Source of the DNA: Bosea sp. 29B | GTDB lineage: Bacteria > Pseudomonadota > Alphaproteobacteria > Rhizobiales > Beijerinckiaceae | NCBI RefSeq assembly: GCF_902506165.1 | Contig: NZ_LR733817.1 | Span: 1,100,255 to 1,164,254, forward strand | Length of the DNA: 64,000 nucleotides | Direction: 5' to 3' | Shown here: positions 53,309 through 61,734 of the stretch, one piece after another | How positions within the stretch are numbered: position 1 is the first letter of the stretch | How the letters are laid out: the number at the start of each line of letters is the position of its first letter | The notes under the pieces: model-generated | Seen by the model: the letters and a program-made list of their open reading frames with translations, nothing else | Database searches by the model: none | What the model was told of the DNA's origin: nothing | Made by a program: the position numbers and the translations under genes

Positions 53309-53552
53309 CCTCTCCCCCCTTTGCGACTGCGCGCGAATCCGTTTCCCGGAGCTTGCCGAAGCAACAGCAATCGTCAGCGCCCCGCCACACCCAAATGGGG
53401 GGTGAGGCGGATATTATTGTTCCTCATGGTACCGATTTTGGCGAATTCGCATAGACCCCTCGGCGCCGGCGCATCTTGAACGGCGGCAATGCCAGCGCCA
53501 GATGGCGCGGGCGCCGGCAAAACGGCGTGCTGCACCAGCTTCGGACCCGACC

Positions 53553-54587
53553 ATGCCCGCCTCTCTCCAACTCGGCCTCGACACCTTTGGCGACGTCACC
53601 GCCGGCCCGGACGGGGTCCTCCTCCCGCATGCACAGGTGATCCGCGACCTCGTCGAGCAGGCCGTGCTCGCCGACGAGATCGGCATCGACTTCTTCGGTA
53701 TCGGCGAGCATCACCGCGGCGATTTCGCGGTGTCCTCGCCCGAGACCGTGCTTGCCGGCATCGCGACGCGCACCAGCCGCATCCGCTTGGGATCGGCCGT
53801 GACGGTGCTGAGCTCGGACGATCCGATCCGCGTCTTCCAGCGCTTTTCGACGGTCGATGCACTTTCGAACGGCCGCGCCGAGGTCATCCTCGGCCGCGGC
53901 TCCTTCACCGAATCCTTCCCACTCTTCGGCTTCGACCTCCGCCAGTACGAGGTGCTGTTCGAGGAGAAGCTCGACCTTTTCGTCGAGCTTCTCCGCAAGA
54001 AGAGCGTGACCTGGGAAGGTTCCTTGCGCCCGCCGCTGCGCGACCAGCAGGTCTTCCCGCCGATCGAAAAAGGCGAGCTGACGACCTGGATCGGTGTTGG
54101 CGGCAGCCCGGAATCGGTGGTGCGGGCCGCGCGCTACGACCTGCCGCTGATGCTCGCCATCATCGGCGGTCCGGCCCAGCGCTTCGTCCCTTACGCCCAG
54201 CTCTACCGCGACGCGATGGGGCGCCTTGGCCAGGCCGAGCGGCCGATCGGCGTGCATTCGCCCGGCTATGTCGCGGCGAGCGATGAGCAGGCGGCCGAGG
54301 AGTTCTTCCCCGCCTTCAAGACGATGCGCGACCGTATCGGTGCCGAGCGCGGCTGGGGTCCGCTGTCGCGCGAGGAGTTCGAGCGTGAGGTTTCGGGCGG
54401 AGCCCTCTATCTCGGCTCGCCCGAGACCGTCGCGCGCAAGATCGCCGCGACGGTCAAGGCGCTCGGCCTGCAGCGCTTCCAGCTCAAGATCAGCGCCGGC
54501 CCCTTGACGCAGGACAAGCTGCTGCGCTGCATCGAGCTCTATGGCCGCGAGGTCATCCCGATGGTGCGGGAGTTGCTGGCGGCCTGA
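53553..54587 (+). CDS. LLM-class flavin-dependent oxidoreductase
   Basis: A luciferase-like monooxygenase or F420/FMN reductase of 344 residues. Start ATG 53553 fits the family start (PASLQLGLDTFGDVTAGPDG). Typical elements are DFFGIGEHHRGDFAVSSPET, AGIATRTSRIRLGSAVTVLS, RAEVILGRGSFTESFPLFGF and GVGGSPESVVRAARYDLPLM. The substrate is unknown; relatives oxidise alkanesulfonates, long alkanes or antibiotics. It has no obvious partner in the window. Confidence 0.85.
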   Translation: MPASLQLGLDTFGDVTAGPDGVLLPHAQVIRDLVEQAVLADEIGIDFFGIGEHHRGDFAVSSPETVLAGIATRTSRIRLGSAVTVLSSDDPIRVFQRFSTVDALSNGRAEVILGRGSFTESFPLFGFDLRQYEVLFEEKLDLFVELLRKKSVTWEGSLRPPLRDQQVFPPIEKGELTTWIGVGGSPESVVRAARYDLPLMLAIIGGPAQRFVPYAQLYRDAMGRLGQAERPIGVHSPGYVAASDEQAAEEFFPAFKTMRDRIGAERGWGPLSREEFEREVSGGALYLGSPETVARKIAATVKALGLQRFQLKISAGPLTQDKLLRCIELYGREVIPMVRELLAA

Positions 54588-54608
54588 ATCCGCCGCCAGC
54601 TCGCCAAC

Positions 54609-55322
54609 CTACTTCCAGTCCGGCCGCCATCTGGCGAACTCGGCCTTGGTCTCGGCATTGGCCGGGTAGAGGCCAAAAATGCCGCGCCCTTCCCGCACCT
54701 TCATCTCGACGAAATCCTCATAGGCGGTCTGCTCATAGGCTTCGGCCGCTACCTCGTTGGCGAGATGGGCCGGGATCACGCAGACGCCCTCGCCGTCGCC
54801 GACGACGATGTCGCCGGGATAGACCGGCACGTCGCCGCAGCCGATCGGCGCGTTGATGTCGAGCGCATGGTGGTGGATCAGGTTGGTCGGCGCACTCGGC
54901 CGGCTGTGATAGGCGGCAAAGCCCAGCGCGGCGATGTCCGGGCTGTCGCGGAAGCCGCCATCCGTGACGATGCCGGCGGCGCCGCGCTGCATCAGGCGCG
55001 TCACCAGGATGCAGCCGGCGGAGGCCGCGCGCGCATCCTTGCGGCTGTCGATCACCATGACATGGCCGGGCGGGCAGGTTTCGACCGCGACGCGCTGCGG
55101 ATGCTGCGTGCCCTCGAACACGCTGAGATGGTCGAGATCCTCGCGCGCCGGAATGTAGCGCAGCGTGAAGGCCTCGCCGACCATGCGCGGCGCGTTGGCT
55201 GAGAGCGGGCGCACGTCCTGGATGAACTGGTTGCGCAGGCCGCGCTTGAACAGCGCCGTGGTCAGCGTCGCTGTCGAGACGCGCTTCAGCTTCTCGCGGT
55301 TCTCGGAGGTCAGGGCGGTCAT
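54609..55322 (-). CDS. RraA-family protein, possible 4-carboxy/4-hydroxy-oxo-acid aldolase
   Basis: A 237-residue protein of the RraA fold. The active-site region GAAGIVTDGGFRDSPDIAAL carries the Arg-Asp pair of RraA-type aldolases, and PVYPGDIVVGDGEGVCVIPA is the other family signature. True RraA inhibits RNase E, but members in sugar-acid clusters are usually aldolases or decarboxylases for oxo-acids. Here it is 111 bases downstream of a TctC-type binding-protein gene on the same strand, which fits a catabolic role. A palindromic repeat lies between. Confidence 0.75.
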   Translation of the reverse strand: MTALTSENREKLKRVSTATLTTALFKRGLRNQFIQDVRPLSANAPRMVGEAFTLRYIPAREDLDHLSVFEGTQHPQRVAVETCPPGHVMVIDSRKDARAASAGCILVTRLMQRGAAGIVTDGGFRDSPDIAALGFAAYHSRPSAPTNLIHHHALDINAPIGCGDVPVYPGDIVVGDGEGVCVIPAHLANEVAAEAYEQTAYEDFVEMKVREGRGIFGLYPANAETKAEFARWRPDWK

Positions 55323-55382
55323 GCGGCTTTGTCCTGTTGATCTGTCGCTTGCAGTGATGGTCCCGGCGCCGTGCTGGCCGTC

Positions 55383-55405
55383 ATTCTCGGGCTTGACCCG
55401 AGAAT
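55383..55405. repeat. Dispersed palindromic repeat, copy 1
   Basis: ATTCTCGGG-CTTGA-CCCGAGAAT: 9-bp arms with a 5-base loop, between the tctC-like and RraA-like genes. The same arms recur at 58251-58284. Confidence 0.8.
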
Positions 55406-55433
55406 CTCATGACTAGACGCCAACCAGCCTCGC

Positions 55434-56420
55434 TCACTCGATCTTCACATTCGCCTTCTGCGCAACGTCCGCCCAGCGCTTGGTCTCGCTGGCGATATGG
55501 GCGGTAAACTCGGCCTGGCTTGAGCCGACCGGGTCGACGCCGAGCTTCTTGAGCTGCTCGATCACCGCCGGCTCGCGCATGATCGCCTGCGTCTCGGTCG
55601 AGAGCTTGGCGACGATCTCCGGCGGCACTTTCGACGGCGCGAAGAAACCGTGCCAGGAGCTGGCATCATAGCCCGGGATGAACTCCGACAGCGCCGGCAG
55701 GTCGGGCGCGACCGCCAGCCGCTTCGGCGTCGCCGTCGCCAGCGCCCGGATCTTGCCGGCTTCGACATGCGGCCAGGCGATGGTGATGTTGTCGAAGGTC
55801 AACTGGATCTGGCCGGAGAGCAGGTCCTGCGTCACCTGTGCACTCGACCGATAGGGCACGTGGACCATGTCGGTGCCGGTCGAGACCTTGAACAGCTCGG
55901 CCGCCATATGGGTCGAGGTTCCGGCGCCCGAGGAGCCGAAGGAGTATTTGCCGGGGTTCTTCTTCAGGAGCTCGATCAGTTCCGGCACCGTCTTGGCCGG
56001 CAGGTCGACATTGACCATCAGCAGGTTGGGCACGCTCGCCACCTGCGAGATCGGCGCGAAGTCCTTGATGTGGTCATAGGGCATCTTGGTGTAGACGCCG
56101 GGATTGATGGCATGGCTGGAAACCGTGCCCATGGTCAGCATGTAGCCGTCCGGTTCCGCCTTAGCGACCGCCGCCGCGCCCGTATTGCCGCCTGCCCCGA
56201 CCCGGTTCTCGACGATGAACTTGCCACCGAGGCGTGCGCCCAGCCGATCGGCCAGGATGCGCCCGAGCAGGTCGGTCGTGCCGCCCGCGGCGAAGGGCAC
56301 CACGATGGTGACGACCCTCCCTCCGGGATAGCCGCTCTGCGCCCAAGCAGGCGTCAAGGCCGGTGCGGCCAGCATGGCGCCGGCTCCGGCGAGCAGGCCG
56401 CGGCGTGTGATCGATGTCAT
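55434..56420 (-). CDS. Tripartite tricarboxylate-type substrate-binding protein (TctC/Bug)
   Basis: A 328-residue periplasmic binding protein. ATG 56420 has a GGAGG ribosome site. The signal is a twin-arginine-like TSITRRGLLAGAGAMLAAPA ending near AWAQ. The mature start PGGRVVTIVVPFAAGGTTDLL and ENRVGAGGNTGAAAVAKAEPDG are Bug signatures. No TctA/TctB membrane genes are in the window, a common state for these proteins. It is divergent from the GntR regulator and likely takes up a carboxylated substrate used by the neighbouring enzymes. Confidence 0.85.
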   Translation of the reverse strand: MTSITRRGLLAGAGAMLAAPALTPAWAQSGYPGGRVVTIVVPFAAGGTTDLLGRILADRLGARLGGKFIVENRVGAGGNTGAAAVAKAEPDGYMLTMGTVSSHAINPGVYTKMPYDHIKDFAPISQVASVPNLLMVNVDLPAKTVPELIELLKKNPGKYSFGSSGAGTSTHMAAELFKVSTGTDMVHVPYRSSAQVTQDLLSGQIQLTFDNITIAWPHVEAGKIRALATATPKRLAVAPDLPALSEFIPGYDASSWHGFFAPSKVPPEIVAKLSTETQAIMREPAVIEQLKKLGVDPVGSSQAEFTAHIASETKRWADVAQKANVKIE

Positions 56421-56505
56421 CCAATCCTCCCTCGTCGTTATCTCGTCCAGCCTTGCCGTTCCGGCGTCTTGCGGCCGTCTTGCTCGACTCCATAGCACGC
56501 AATTC

Positions 56506-56530
56506 CAGATTTGAAATCTGAAATTTCAGA
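56506..56530. promoter_or_regulatory. Overlapping AT-rich palindromes, likely GntR operator
   Basis: CAGATTT-G-AAATCTG (56506-56520) and TCTGAAATTTCAGA (56517-56530) are both perfect palindromes that share TCTG. They lie in the divergent tctC/gntR intergenic region, about 87 and 97 bases from the two starts. Confidence 0.65.
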
Positions 56531-56626
56531 CTTGATGTCGCTTGCACTTTGTGGTGTCTGGTGAGGCAATGGCGAGAGAGCTGCGGCCGAGACGAATCGT
56601 GCCGCTGTCTCGCCAGAGGACTCGGG

Positions 56627-57331
56627 ATGTCAAACGCGCTCGCCATCGAACCCGTCTCGCCGCACCTGCTGCGCTCGCTACGCGAGCATGTGCACGAGCG
56701 CCTGCGCCGGGCGATCGTCGCGGGAAAGTTCCGCGAGGGCGAACGGCTGAACGAGCGCCAGCTCGCCGACATGCTGGGGGTCTCGACCACGCCGGTGAAG
56801 GACGCGATCCGCATGCTGGAGAGCGAGGGCCTGGTCCGGACCGAAGCCCGCCGCGGCGTCTTCGTCGAGTTCTCGGCCCGTCAGGCGCTGGAGATGGCGC
56901 TCGGCCGCGCCGCGCTCGAAAGCGTCATGACCCACATCGCCGCCAACCGCATCAGCGCCGGCGAGATCGCCGAGATGGCCCGCCTGATCGACGAGATGGC
57001 GCAGGCGACCGCGCATGGAGATCTCGAGGACCTCGTCAATCTGAACGAGACCTATCACGGCATGATCCACCGCATCTCCGGCTGCGCCTATCTGGAGCGC
57101 CGACTCGACGGCCAGCGCATGTACGACCATGCCCAGCGCATTGCTCTGCTCGGCGAGCCGAGCGAACGCGCCCGCGGCTTCGAGGAGCATCGCGGCATCT
57201 TCGAGGCGCTGCGCGCACACGAGCCGGCAAGGGCCGAGCAGCGCATGCGCAGCCATATCGTGCGCTCCGCCAAGAGCCATGTGCGCCAGGTCTTCGGCGC
57301 CGATGCGGAAGGATTGGATTACGATGAGTGA
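56627..57331 (+). CDS. GntR-family regulator, FadR subgroup
   Basis: A 234-residue regulator. The N-terminal winged helix has LRRAIVAGKFREGERLNERQ, ADMLGVSTTPVKDAIRMLES and EGLVRTEARRGVFV. The C-terminal FCD domain is helical with ligand-site residues in LNETYHGMIHRISGCAYLER and HRGIFEALRAHEPARAEQRM, the latter with the conserved His. ATG 56627 follows AGAGGA by 6 bases. It overlaps the DHDPS-like start by 8 bases, so it belongs to the operon it likely represses. Confidence 0.9.
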   Translation: MSNALAIEPVSPHLLRSLREHVHERLRRAIVAGKFREGERLNERQLADMLGVSTTPVKDAIRMLESEGLVRTEARRGVFVEFSARQALEMALGRAALESVMTHIAANRISAGEIAEMARLIDEMAQATAHGDLEDLVNLNETYHGMIHRISGCAYLERRLDGQRMYDHAQRIALLGEPSERARGFEEHRGIFEALRAHEPARAEQRMRSHIVRSAKSHVRQVFGADAEGLDYDE

Positions 57332-58238
57332 CAAGGTTCGCGCCGCGCTGCGCGGCATTTCCGGCGTGCACGTCACCGCCTGGAAAGGCGATGGCGAGGC
57401 CGACTGGACGCTGACCGGCAAGATCGTCGCGGGCATTGCGCAGGCCGGGATCCACAACATCGTCTCGGCCGGCAACACCGGCGAATTCTACCCGATGACG
57501 ACCGACGAGGTGGTGCGCAGCCACGCCGTCGCCGCCGAGGCCGCAGCCGGCAAGGCGCTGGTCACCGCCGGCATCGGAAGGTCTTTGCGCGAGGCAATCG
57601 CGACCGGCAAGCTCGCCGCCAAAGCCGGCTGCGACGCGGTGATGGTGCATCACCCGCTCGACCCCTTCGCCGCCCCGCAAAGCCAGGCCGACTACATCCT
57701 CACCATCGCCGAGGCGCTGACGATCCCGCTCGTCGCCTATATCCGCTCCGACGCGATCGGCGTGAAGGACCTCGCCTGCGTCGCGACCCATCCCAACGTC
57801 GCCGGCGTCAAGTTCGCATCGCCCAATATGATGCTGCTCGCCGAATGCGTCCGCGCCACGCAAGGCTCGAGCGCCAACTGGATCTGCGGCCTCGCCGAGG
57901 GCTGGGCCGCGCCCTTCCATGCGCTCGGCGCCCGCGGCTTCACCTCGGGGCTGGTCAATGTCGCGCCCGAGCGCTCGCTGGCGATCTGGCAGGCACTGGA
58001 GGCCAATAATTACGAGCTCGCCCGCCGCCTCGTTGACGAGATCGCCGGCTTCGAGACGTTGCGGACCAAATACGGCAACGGCGCCAACGTCACCGTGGTC
58101 AAGGAAGCGCTCGGCCTGCTCGGCACCAATGTCGGCCCGGTCCGCCTGCCCGGCCTGCCCGAGCTGAACGAGAGCGAGCGCGCCGAGCTGCGCAAGATCG
58201 TCGGCAGCTGGGGAAGCCAGCGCGCGGCAGCGGAGTAA
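57324..58238 (+). CDS. DHDPS/N-acetylneuraminate-lyase family enzyme
   Basis: A 304-residue TIM-barrel enzyme. Start ATG 57324 fits the family start (GISGVHVTAWKGDGEADWTL). The catalytic region has SAGNTGEFYPMTTDE, VAYIRSDAIGVKDL and the Schiff-base lysine in GVKFASPNMML. Members in sugar-acid gene clusters cleave or dehydrate 2-keto-3-deoxy acids. Being next to an L-arabinonate-dehydratase-like enzyme, it may be an L-2-keto-3-deoxyarabonate dehydratase or an aldolase. The specificity is an inference. Confidence 0.8.
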   Translation: MSDKVRAALRGISGVHVTAWKGDGEADWTLTGKIVAGIAQAGIHNIVSAGNTGEFYPMTTDEVVRSHAVAAEAAAGKALVTAGIGRSLREAIATGKLAAKAGCDAVMVHHPLDPFAAPQSQADYILTIAEALTIPLVAYIRSDAIGVKDLACVATHPNVAGVKFASPNMMLLAECVRATQGSSANWICGLAEGWAAPFHALGARGFTSGLVNVAPERSLAIWQALEANNYELARRLVDEIAGFETLRTKYGNGANVTVVKEALGLLGTNVGPVRLPGLPELNESERAELRKIVGSWGSQRAAAE

Positions 58239-58250
58239 ATTTCTGCCGTC

Positions 58251-58284
58251 ATTCTCGGGCGAAGCGTAGCGAAGACCCGAGAAT
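58251..58284. repeat. Dispersed palindromic repeat, copy 2
   Basis: ATTCTCGGG (58251-58259) and CCCGAGAAT (58276-58284) with a 16-base loop that contains GAAGCGTAGCGAAG. Same arms as copy 1 at 55383-55405. Confidence 0.8.
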
Positions 58285-58313
58285 CTCAGGACCAGAACGC
58301 ACTGGTTTCCGAG

Positions 58314-58336
58314 ATGGTCGGGTCAAGCCCGACCAT
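58314..58336. repeat. Dispersed palindromic repeat, variant copy
   Basis: ATGGTCGGG-TCAAG-CCCGACCAT: 9-bp arms with a 5-base loop. It differs in the arms from copies 1 and 2, but keeps CGGG/CCCG and the TCAAG/CTTGA loop. It lies just before the dehydratase gene. Confidence 0.75.
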
Positions 58337-58392
58337 GACGTTTCTCCAGCCCGATCACCAAGTTAGAACACCAAAAATTCGAGGAAACGCCG

Positions 58393-60123
58393 ATGTCCCA
58401 TCCCCGCAAGACGCCCGACACATTGCGCTCGAAGCGCTGGTTCGGCGCCAGCGACCTGCGCTCCTTCGGGCACCGCTCGCGGGCGCTGCAGATGGGCCTC
58501 AACCATGACGAGTTCATGGGCAAGCCGGTGATCGGCATCCTCAACACCTGGTCCGAGATCAACCCCTGCCACACCCATCTGCGCGACCGCGCCGAGGCGG
58601 TGAAACGCGCCGTCTGGGCCGCCGGCGGTTTCCCGGTCGAGATCCCGGTGATGTCGGCTTCCGAGCAGTACCAGAAGCCGACTACCATGCTCTATCGCAA
58701 CTTCCTGGCGATGGAGGCGGAGGAATCGATCCGCTCGCACCCGCTCGACGGCGCCGTGCTGCTCGGCGGTTGCGACAAGTCCACGCCGGCTTTGATCATG
58801 GGCGCCTGCAGCGCCGGGCTCCCCTTCATCTTCGTGCCGGCCGGTCCGATGCTGCGCGGTAACTGGGCCGGCAAGACGCTCGGCTCCGGCGCCGATGTCT
58901 GGAAGTACTGGGCCGAGAAGGAAGCCGGCAATATTTCCGACGCGCAATGGCGCGACATGGAGAGCGGCATCGCCCGCTCTTACGGCACCTGCATGGTGAT
59001 GGGCACGGCCGCGACCATGATGAGCCATGCCGAGGTCCTTGGCCTCACCCTGCCGGGCGCCTCCGCCATTCCCGCCGCCGACGCCGCCCATCCGCGCATG
59101 GCCGCAGCCTCCGGCAAGCGCATCGTCGAGATGGTCTGGGAGGATCTGACGCCCGACCGCATCCTGACCCGCAAGAGCTTCGAGAACGCGCTCACCGTCC
59201 ATATGGCGGTCGCCGGCTCGACCAATGCGATCATCCATCTCGTCGCCATGGCCGGCCGCGCCGGCGTGCCGCTGACGCCCGATGATTTCGACGCCTTCTC
59301 GCGCAAGGTCCCGGTGATCGCCAACCTGCGTCCGTCCGGGGACTTTCTGATGGAGGATTTCTTCTATGCCGGCGGGCTCCCTGCCCTGCTGAAGCAGCTC
59401 GAATGCAAGCTCCACACCGGCGCCATGACGGTGACCGGCAAGCCGATCTCCGAGACGATCGCCCTCGCCCAGGTCTATGACGACAACGTCATCCGCCCGC
59501 TCGACAAGCCGGTCTCGACCGCCAACGGCCTCGCGGTATTGAAGGGCAACCTCGCTCCGGGCGGCTGCGTCATCAAGCCTTCCGCGGCCGAGGAGCGCCT
59601 GCTCAGGCATTCCGGCCCGGCCCTCGTCTTCGAGGACTATGATGCGATGATGAAGGCAGTGAACGACGAGAGCCTCGACGTCACCGCCGACCATGTCATG
59701 GTGCTGAAGAATTGCGGCCCGGTCGGCGGCCCCGGCATGCCGGAATGGGGCATGCTGCCGATCCCGAAGAAGCTGCTGAAGCAGGGCGTGCGTGACATGC
59801 TCAGGCTCTCCGACGCCCGCATGTCCGGCACCAGCTACGGCGCTTGCGTGCTCCACATCGCGCCGGAGGCCTATATCAAGGGCCCGCTCGCAGCGGTGAA
59901 GACCGGCGACATCATCAGCGTCGATGTCGAAGCGCGCAGCATCTCTGTCAACCTGTCGGATGTCGAGATCGCCGAGCGCTTGAAGAGCTGGTCGCCCCCC
60001 GACCGTGACTATCCTCGCGGCTGGGGCAAGATGTCCGCCGCCCATATCCAGCAGGCCGACAAGGGCTGCGATTTCGACTATCTCGTGGGCACGGCGAAGG
60101 TGGCCGAGCCGGAGATTCACTGA
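58393..60123 (+). CDS. IlvD/Edd-family dehydratase, L-arabinonate-dehydratase-like
   Basis: A 576-residue 2Fe-2S dehydratase that turns an aldonic acid into a 2-keto-3-deoxy acid. Cysteines in EINPCHTH (C59), LLGGCDKSTPA (C127) and SYGTCMVMG (C200) are at the same positions reported for Rhizobium L-arabinonate dehydratase. The serine of DARMSGTSYG (near 478) is the likely catalytic base. L-arabonate, D-fuconate or related acids are candidates. Neighbours (DHDPS-type enzyme, GntR, binding proteins) fit such a pathway. Confidence 0.88.
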   Translation: MSHPRKTPDTLRSKRWFGASDLRSFGHRSRALQMGLNHDEFMGKPVIGILNTWSEINPCHTHLRDRAEAVKRAVWAAGGFPVEIPVMSASEQYQKPTTMLYRNFLAMEAEESIRSHPLDGAVLLGGCDKSTPALIMGACSAGLPFIFVPAGPMLRGNWAGKTLGSGADVWKYWAEKEAGNISDAQWRDMESGIARSYGTCMVMGTAATMMSHAEVLGLTLPGASAIPAADAAHPRMAAASGKRIVEMVWEDLTPDRILTRKSFENALTVHMAVAGSTNAIIHLVAMAGRAGVPLTPDDFDAFSRKVPVIANLRPSGDFLMEDFFYAGGLPALLKQLECKLHTGAMTVTGKPISETIALAQVYDDNVIRPLDKPVSTANGLAVLKGNLAPGGCVIKPSAAEERLLRHSGPALVFEDYDAMMKAVNDESLDVTADHVMVLKNCGPVGGPGMPEWGMLPIPKKLLKQGVRDMLRLSDARMSGTSYGACVLHIAPEAYIKGPLAAVKTGDIISVDVEARSISVNLSDVEIAERLKSWSPPDRDYPRGWGKMSAAHIQQADKGCDFDYLVGTAKVAEPEIH

Positions 60124-60183
60124 CCGCCGTCACATCGCTGTAACTGCAGGCGACCAGCTTCGCGGCTCCCAACGGAGCGCGCC

Positions 60184-61734
60184 ATGGTCACCCGCCGCAA
60201 CCTTCTCGCAGCCGGTCTCGCCGCGCCCGCTTTCCTGCCCAGATTGGTGCGGGCGCAGGCCGATACGCGCCCGGTGCTGCGCGTCGCCGTGCAGGCGCTG
60301 CCGCCGACACTTGAGCCGTTCGAGGCGATCTCGAATGTCGGGTTGCGGTCGACCTACAATGTCTTCGACACGCTCTGGCGCCGAGACTTCAACCGCGAGG
60401 CTGCCGAAGGCGGCCAGCATTTGCTGCCGCATCTTGCGACCTCGCTGCGGCAGCGCGATCCGCTGACCTGGGAGGCGAAGCTGCGCGACGGCGTGCGCAT
60501 GCATGATGGCAGCGTACTCTCGGCCGAGGACGTGCTCTCGACCTTCTCGCCCGAGCGCATGTACGGCAAGGAGGTCCAGCACCATGAGGGCCGCGTCAAT
60601 TTCGGCCACCTCACTGCGGTGGAGGCAGAGGGACGCGATACGGTCGTATTCAGGACCGCAACGCCCGACGTGGCGATGCCGCAGCGCCTGGCCTCCTATG
60701 GCGGCTGGATCCATTCGGCGAAATTCTACAAGGAGCAGGGCCTCGCCGGCATGCGCCAGAAGCCGGTCGGCAGCGGCCCCTATCGCATCGGCTCATTCCA
60801 GCGCAACCAGCGCCTCGTGCTCGAAAGCCATGACGAATACTGGATGGGTCGCCCTGCCGCGCGCCAGATCATCCTGATCGCCGTGCCCGAAGCTGCGACA
60901 CGCCTCGCCGGCCTGCACGCGGGCGATTTTGACCTCGTCACCAACCTGCTCCCCGAGCAGGCCGAGACATTCAGGGGCAGCCCGACGCTGGAGGGCATCG
61001 AGGTCGTGCTCGATCTCGCCCATATCCTCTATTACGACACGCGCAACCCGGTAGTCAGGGATGCCCGCGTCCGGCGCGGGCTCAACCATGCCGTCGACAT
61101 GGAGACGCTCGGCAAGTCGCTCTGGGGGCCGAACTTCCAGCGCATGGCAGCGCTGCAGACGCCGGCGTTCGGCGACTATTACGACACCGGCCGCCGCGGC
61201 CACGCCTATGACCCCGACCTCTCTCGCAAGCTCCTCAAGGAAGGCGGCTACAAGGGCGAGGAGGTCGTGATCCGGATCGCGCCGGGCTACTATCTGCAGA
61301 TGGACCTTGCCGTGCAGGTGGTCCAGCAGATGTGGGAGGCGGTCGGCGTCAGGAGCCGCCTCGAGACCGTCGAGAATGTCGCCCAGGTCATTCGCCCGGG
61401 CGCCGATGTGCGGCCGATCTCGGTCTCGTTCCGCTTTCCCGATCCGCTCGGCGGCGGCCTGATGGTCAATCTGTCGAAGGACTATTCGACCCAGAAGAGC
61501 GGCTTCTGGCAGCCGGTGAAATTCAACGCGATCAGCGACGAGCTGAAGCTCGCGACCGATCCGGCCGAGCGCAAGCGGCTCTGGCTGGCGCTGATGGACG
61601 AATACGAGGCCGAGGCCCCGGCGCTGACCCTCTACCAGGTGCGGGAATACTTCGCGAAGCGCCGCGATGTCAGGTGGAACCACTACCCGCTCTACTACAT
61701 GGATTTCCGCCCCTTAAACCTGAGCTTCGCATGA
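60184..61734 (+). CDS. ABC transporter substrate-binding protein, family 5
   Basis: A 516-residue exported protein of the DppA/OppA fold. The signal is TRRNLLAAGLAAPAFLPRLV, with a twin-arginine look. Typical elements are WEAKLRDGVRMHDGSVLSAEDV and YDTRNPVVRDARVRRGLNHAVD. No permease or ATPase gene follows in the window, so its transporter is elsewhere. The stop overlaps the metallophosphoesterase start (ATGA). Substrates of this family are peptides, opines, sugars or glycosides; the cluster suggests a sugar-acid or glycoside. Confidence 0.87.
   Translation: MVTRRNLLAAGLAAPAFLPRLVRAQADTRPVLRVAVQALPPTLEPFEAISNVGLRSTYNVFDTLWRRDFNREAAEGGQHLLPHLATSLRQRDPLTWEAKLRDGVRMHDGSVLSAEDVLSTFSPERMYGKEVQHHEGRVNFGHLTAVEAEGRDTVVFRTATPDVAMPQRLASYGGWIHSAKFYKEQGLAGMRQKPVGSGPYRIGSFQRNQRLVLESHDEYWMGRPAARQIILIAVPEAATRLAGLHAGDFDLVTNLLPEQAETFRGSPTLEGIEVVLDLAHILYYDTRNPVVRDARVRRGLNHAVDMETLGKSLWGPNFQRMAALQTPAFGDYYDTGRRGHAYDPDLSRKLLKEGGYKGEEVVIRIAPGYYLQMDLAVQVVQQMWEAVGVRSRLETVENVAQVIRPGADVRPISVSFRFPDPLGGGLMVNLSKDYSTQKSGFWQPVKFNAISDELKLATDPAERKRLWLALMDEYEAEAPALTLYQVREYFAKRRDVRWNHYPLYYMDFRPLNLSFA

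Noticed and set aside
58363..60120. 585-codon frame antisense to the IlvD/Edd gene
   Set aside because: Shadow of a conserved enzyme, with the usual low-complexity composition.
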